A DNA stretch of 7,289 nucleotides from Candidatus Falkowiibacteriota bacterium (GTDB taxonomy: Bacteria > Patescibacteriota > Patescibacteriia > Patescibacteriales > UBA12465). A model generated the notes under the pieces. The model was not told the DNA's origin. It made no database searches and saw only the letters and a program-made list of their open reading frames with translations. A program made the position numbers and the translations under genes. This document shows, one piece after another, positions 4,667-7,289 of the stretch (positions are counted from its first letter, which is position 1; every line of letters starts with the position of its first letter). The stretch lies in NCBI GenBank assembly GCA_026396945.1, contig JAPLVX010000032.1, positions 1 through 7,289 on the forward strand, in the 5' to 3' direction.

Positions 4667-7084
4667 TTAAAAATCTCGCAACTTGGCGGCAAACTTATCG
4701 GCCAAATGCGCAATTAGGCCGTTTTGAATGTCATCAACTTCGGTCGCTGTTAAAGTCCGCTCCTCCGACTGATAAACCAAATGGAAGGCTAGACTCTTTA
4801 AACTGCTGGCAATCTTGCTCCCGCTGTAAATGTCGAATAATTCAACTTCCTTGATCAGGGGGTTAAAATTTTTGATTTCAGTTCTGATTTCATTATACAA
4901 TAGTTTCTGCGAAACGAGAAATGCCAAATCGCGTCCCAGGGCCGGATATTTTACCGGTTCGAAATATTTTTTATCTCCCTGGCTAATAAATAAATCATGT
5001 AATTCCCGCCACTCGAGTTCTGCCAAAACACAAACCTTCTTTAAGCCAAAATTATCGGCGCTAACTTTATTAAGCTGAGCAATCACGCCCACTTCTCGAT
5101 TATTAATATTTATTTTAGCCGCTAATTGCTCATCCGCCCAAGCGGGCGCGGTTTCTATGGGTGTAAAAACTACGTCTATCTTATCGCTCAGCAAACCATG
5201 AATCAAATTTGTTACTAGTCCCTTGAGATAAGAGAATGCTTCAGTTTTATTGCTGGCCCAAATCAGACCTAAATATTTATCTTGATAAGGCAAGAACTCT
5301 TCGCCCAGATCTTTGTTGATTGTGCCGCTCAAATCTTTAAAAACGCGACCAATTTCAAATAAACCAATGTCTTCATAATTAAACTGATTAGTCTTTACAT
5401 TATTAAGCAGGCCAACGATTAAATTCTGTTTAAGTAAAGTATGAGTCTCGGAAATCGGGTTAACTAATTTTAAATGTCCGGAGAATTCTAAATTAATTTT
5501 TTTCAATTGGGCTTCATTCACGAAGGAATAATTATAAGTTTCGTTTAGATGATTTTCCAGCGCTAAGAGATCCTGAATTTTTCTTTCCAAAATACTTTCC
5601 GTGTTTATCGGAGTCGGGCTTAATTGCAAGACCGGCAAAACCGACTTTATATTATCATAACCATAAATTCTAACAATTTCCTCTAAAATATCTTCTTTAT
5701 CGGCGACATCTTTAGCGGCGCGCCAAGTTGGAATCATAACGGAAAATTCGTTGTGAACTAGGCTGACTGTAAAACCAAGTTTTTCTAAAATATGAATAAT
5801 TTTTTTCTTATCTAATTTCTCTCCCAGGCGGCGACTCACCCAATCATAAGAAAAAACAACTGGACCTAAATTTAAATCAAACTTAGATTCGACCATTAAA
5901 TTACTGGCGATTATCATCTCCGGACAAAGCTTCTTGAGCAAAGTAACAAAACGTTTTAAAGCTAAGTCAGTTAAGTTTGGGTCTAGTCCTTTTTCGAAAC
6001 GCATTGAAGCCTCGGTTCTTAGACCTAGGGCATTGGCGGTTTTACGAATCGAGACCGGTTCAAAATTAGCCGCTTCTAAAATCAAGCTAGTGGTTTTTTC
6101 GTTAATCCCGCTAGTTAGGCCGCCCATAACCCCGGCGATCGCCAAGGGTTTTTTGCCGTCGGTAATTAACAGCATATTTTCACTTAAGGGCCGTTCAATT
6201 TCGTCCAAGGTGCTGATTACTTCATTTCTTTTTGCCCGCCGCACTAAAATTTTATCAATTCCGTCGGCCGAAAAAGCGTGTAAAGGTTGCCCTAATTCCC
6301 ACATAACGTAATTGGTCAAATCAACTAAATTATTAATCGGTTTTAAACCAACAGCGATTAATCTTTCTTTCAACCAAGCGGGTGATTCCGTTACTTTCAA
6401 ATTGCTAATTTTCAGAGCTAGGTAGCGCGGGCATAATTTTTCCTCTTCTACTTTTACGCTTAGTTTTTCTTCGCCAGTGAAAATTAAATCTTGATCAATA
6501 AAGTCGGCATAGGCTTTTAGTTTTAAATCAAAAATAGTGGCCACTTCGCGCGCTAAACCATATTGGCCCCAAAGATCGCTTCGATTAGATAATGATTTAT
6601 TATCAATCTCTAAAATTGTGTCATTACTATTTAAATAAGCGGCGAAATCTTGACCTAGCTTAGCGTGATTCAAAACCATAATCCCCTCATGATTCCGACC
6701 CAAACCCAATTCATCTTCGGCGCAAATCATCCCGCTTGATTTAGCGCCGCGAATGGCCGACTCTTTTATTTCTAAACCATTCGGTAATTTAGCACCAACC
6801 AGCGCGACGGGCACCATTTGCCCCACCGCGACATTAGGCGCGCCGCAAACAATATCTAAAATCGCCGACTTAACATCAACCTTAACCAAACGCAAACGAT
6901 CAGCGTTCGGGTGGGGCTCGACTTTCAACACCTTCCCAACAACGACTTTGTCAAAAATATCTTTTTGGGCGATAATATGTTCCACTTCAACCGTATGGGC
7001 CGTTAATTTATCGCCAATCTCGACGGCGCTAATATTTTTCGGCAACTTAACAAAATCTTTAAGCCAATTAATTGATAACAACAT
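4667..7084 (-). CDS. pheT: Phenylalanine-tRNA ligase, beta subunit
   Basis: 805 residues, full length for the bacterial family (E. coli PheT is about 795). With PheS it forms the alpha2-beta2 enzyme that attaches phenylalanine to tRNA-Phe; the beta subunit binds tRNA and edits mischarged Tyr-tRNA. Domain order: N-terminal 'LLSINWLKDFV' start; EMAP-type tRNA-binding domain about 40-150 (VEPHPNADRLRLVKVD, IRGAKSSGMICAEDELGL); B3/4 editing domain about 217-377 with LGQPLHAF (His269), Glu337 and LRTEAS (Thr357), the counterparts of the E. coli editing residues; B5 domain about 405-477 (IPTWRAAKDVADKEDILEE); a catalytic-like domain about 490-690; and a C-terminal FDX-ACB anticodon-binding domain about 707-803 (YFEPVKYPALGRDLAF). 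ATG 7084 is four bases after the pheS stop, without an SD of its own, suggesting translational coupling. No defect is seen. Confidence 0.98.
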   Translation of the reverse strand: MLLSINWLKDFVKLPKNISAVEIGDKLTAHTVEVEHIIAQKDIFDKVVVGKVLKVEPHPNADRLRLVKVDVKSAILDIVCGAPNVAVGQMVPVALVGAKLPNGLEIKESAIRGAKSSGMICAEDELGLGRNHEGIMVLNHAKLGQDFAAYLNSNDTILEIDNKSLSNRSDLWGQYGLAREVATIFDLKLKAYADFIDQDLIFTGEEKLSVKVEEEKLCPRYLALKISNLKVTESPAWLKERLIAVGLKPINNLVDLTNYVMWELGQPLHAFSADGIDKILVRRAKRNEVISTLDEIERPLSENMLLITDGKKPLAIAGVMGGLTSGINEKTTSLILEAANFEPVSIRKTANALGLRTEASMRFEKGLDPNLTDLALKRFVTLLKKLCPEMIIASNLMVESKFDLNLGPVVFSYDWVSRRLGEKLDKKKIIHILEKLGFTVSLVHNEFSVMIPTWRAAKDVADKEDILEEIVRIYGYDNIKSVLPVLQLSPTPINTESILERKIQDLLALENHLNETYNYSFVNEAQLKKINLEFSGHLKLVNPISETHTLLKQNLIVGLLNNVKTNQFNYEDIGLFEIGRVFKDLSGTINKDLGEEFLPYQDKYLGLIWASNKTEAFSYLKGLVTNLIHGLLSDKIDVVFTPIETAPAWADEQLAAKININNREVGVIAQLNKVSADNFGLKKVCVLAELEWRELHDLFISQGDKKYFEPVKYPALGRDLAFLVSQKLLYNEIRTEIKNFNPLIKEVELFDIYSGSKIASSLKSLAFHLVYQSEERTLTATEVDDIQNGLIAHLADKFAAKLRDF

Positions 7085-7088
7085 ATAA

Positions 7089-7289
<201 letters not shown>

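Noticed and set aside
5934..6311. Plus-strand ORF of 125 residues opposite pheT
   Set aside because: Antisense to the conserved editing domain of pheT; no recognisable domain and no start signal. The same applies to 4830-5078 and 6753-7088.

Overview
The window reads as an ordinary chromosomal stretch of an AT-rich bacterium, most likely a member of the Candidate Phyla Radiation (Patescibacteria, Parcubacteria-like). Reasons: compact housekeeping genes with short gaps; a PheT with the 'DNKSLSNRSDLWG' type of sequence after its tRNA-binding domain; a Pth with 'SAGHRGVESII' in place of the usual GGHNG block; near absence of Shine-Dalgarno (SD) sites before the main genes; and the standard code with no sign of UGA recoding. 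The lineage is inferred from remembered family features, not from a search.

Layout. (1) Bases 2-538, plus strand: 3' part of peptidyl-tRNA hydrolase (pth), cut by the window's left edge. (2) Bases 539-802: a 264-base AT-rich gap without a protein gene. It holds an 11-bp direct repeat and, at 639-754, a strikingly regular inverted repeat ending in a T-run: 30 of 33 arm positions pair without a bulge. It looks like an uncharacterised structured RNA or a terminator-like element. (3) Bases 803-4207, plus strand: dprA then topA, 24 bases apart, probably one transcript. A 20-bp tandem duplication sits at the dprA stop codon. (4) Bases 4239-4273: a strong bidirectional terminator between convergent transcription units. 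(5) Bases 4289-7289, minus strand, in transcription order: pheS (3' end only), pheT, and a small one-helix membrane protein of unknown function.

Functionally the genes belong to translation (Pth recycles peptidyl-tRNA; PheS and PheT charge tRNA-Phe) and DNA handling (DprA loads RecA on incoming single strands; TopA relaxes negative supercoils). No mobile element, CRISPR array, tRNA, toxin or defence system was recognised. The one item that could be undescribed is the structured element between pth and dprA. Its loop carries a perfect SD-like AAGGAGG with no start codon behind it, and part of the loop can pair back to the stem as a pseudoknot.
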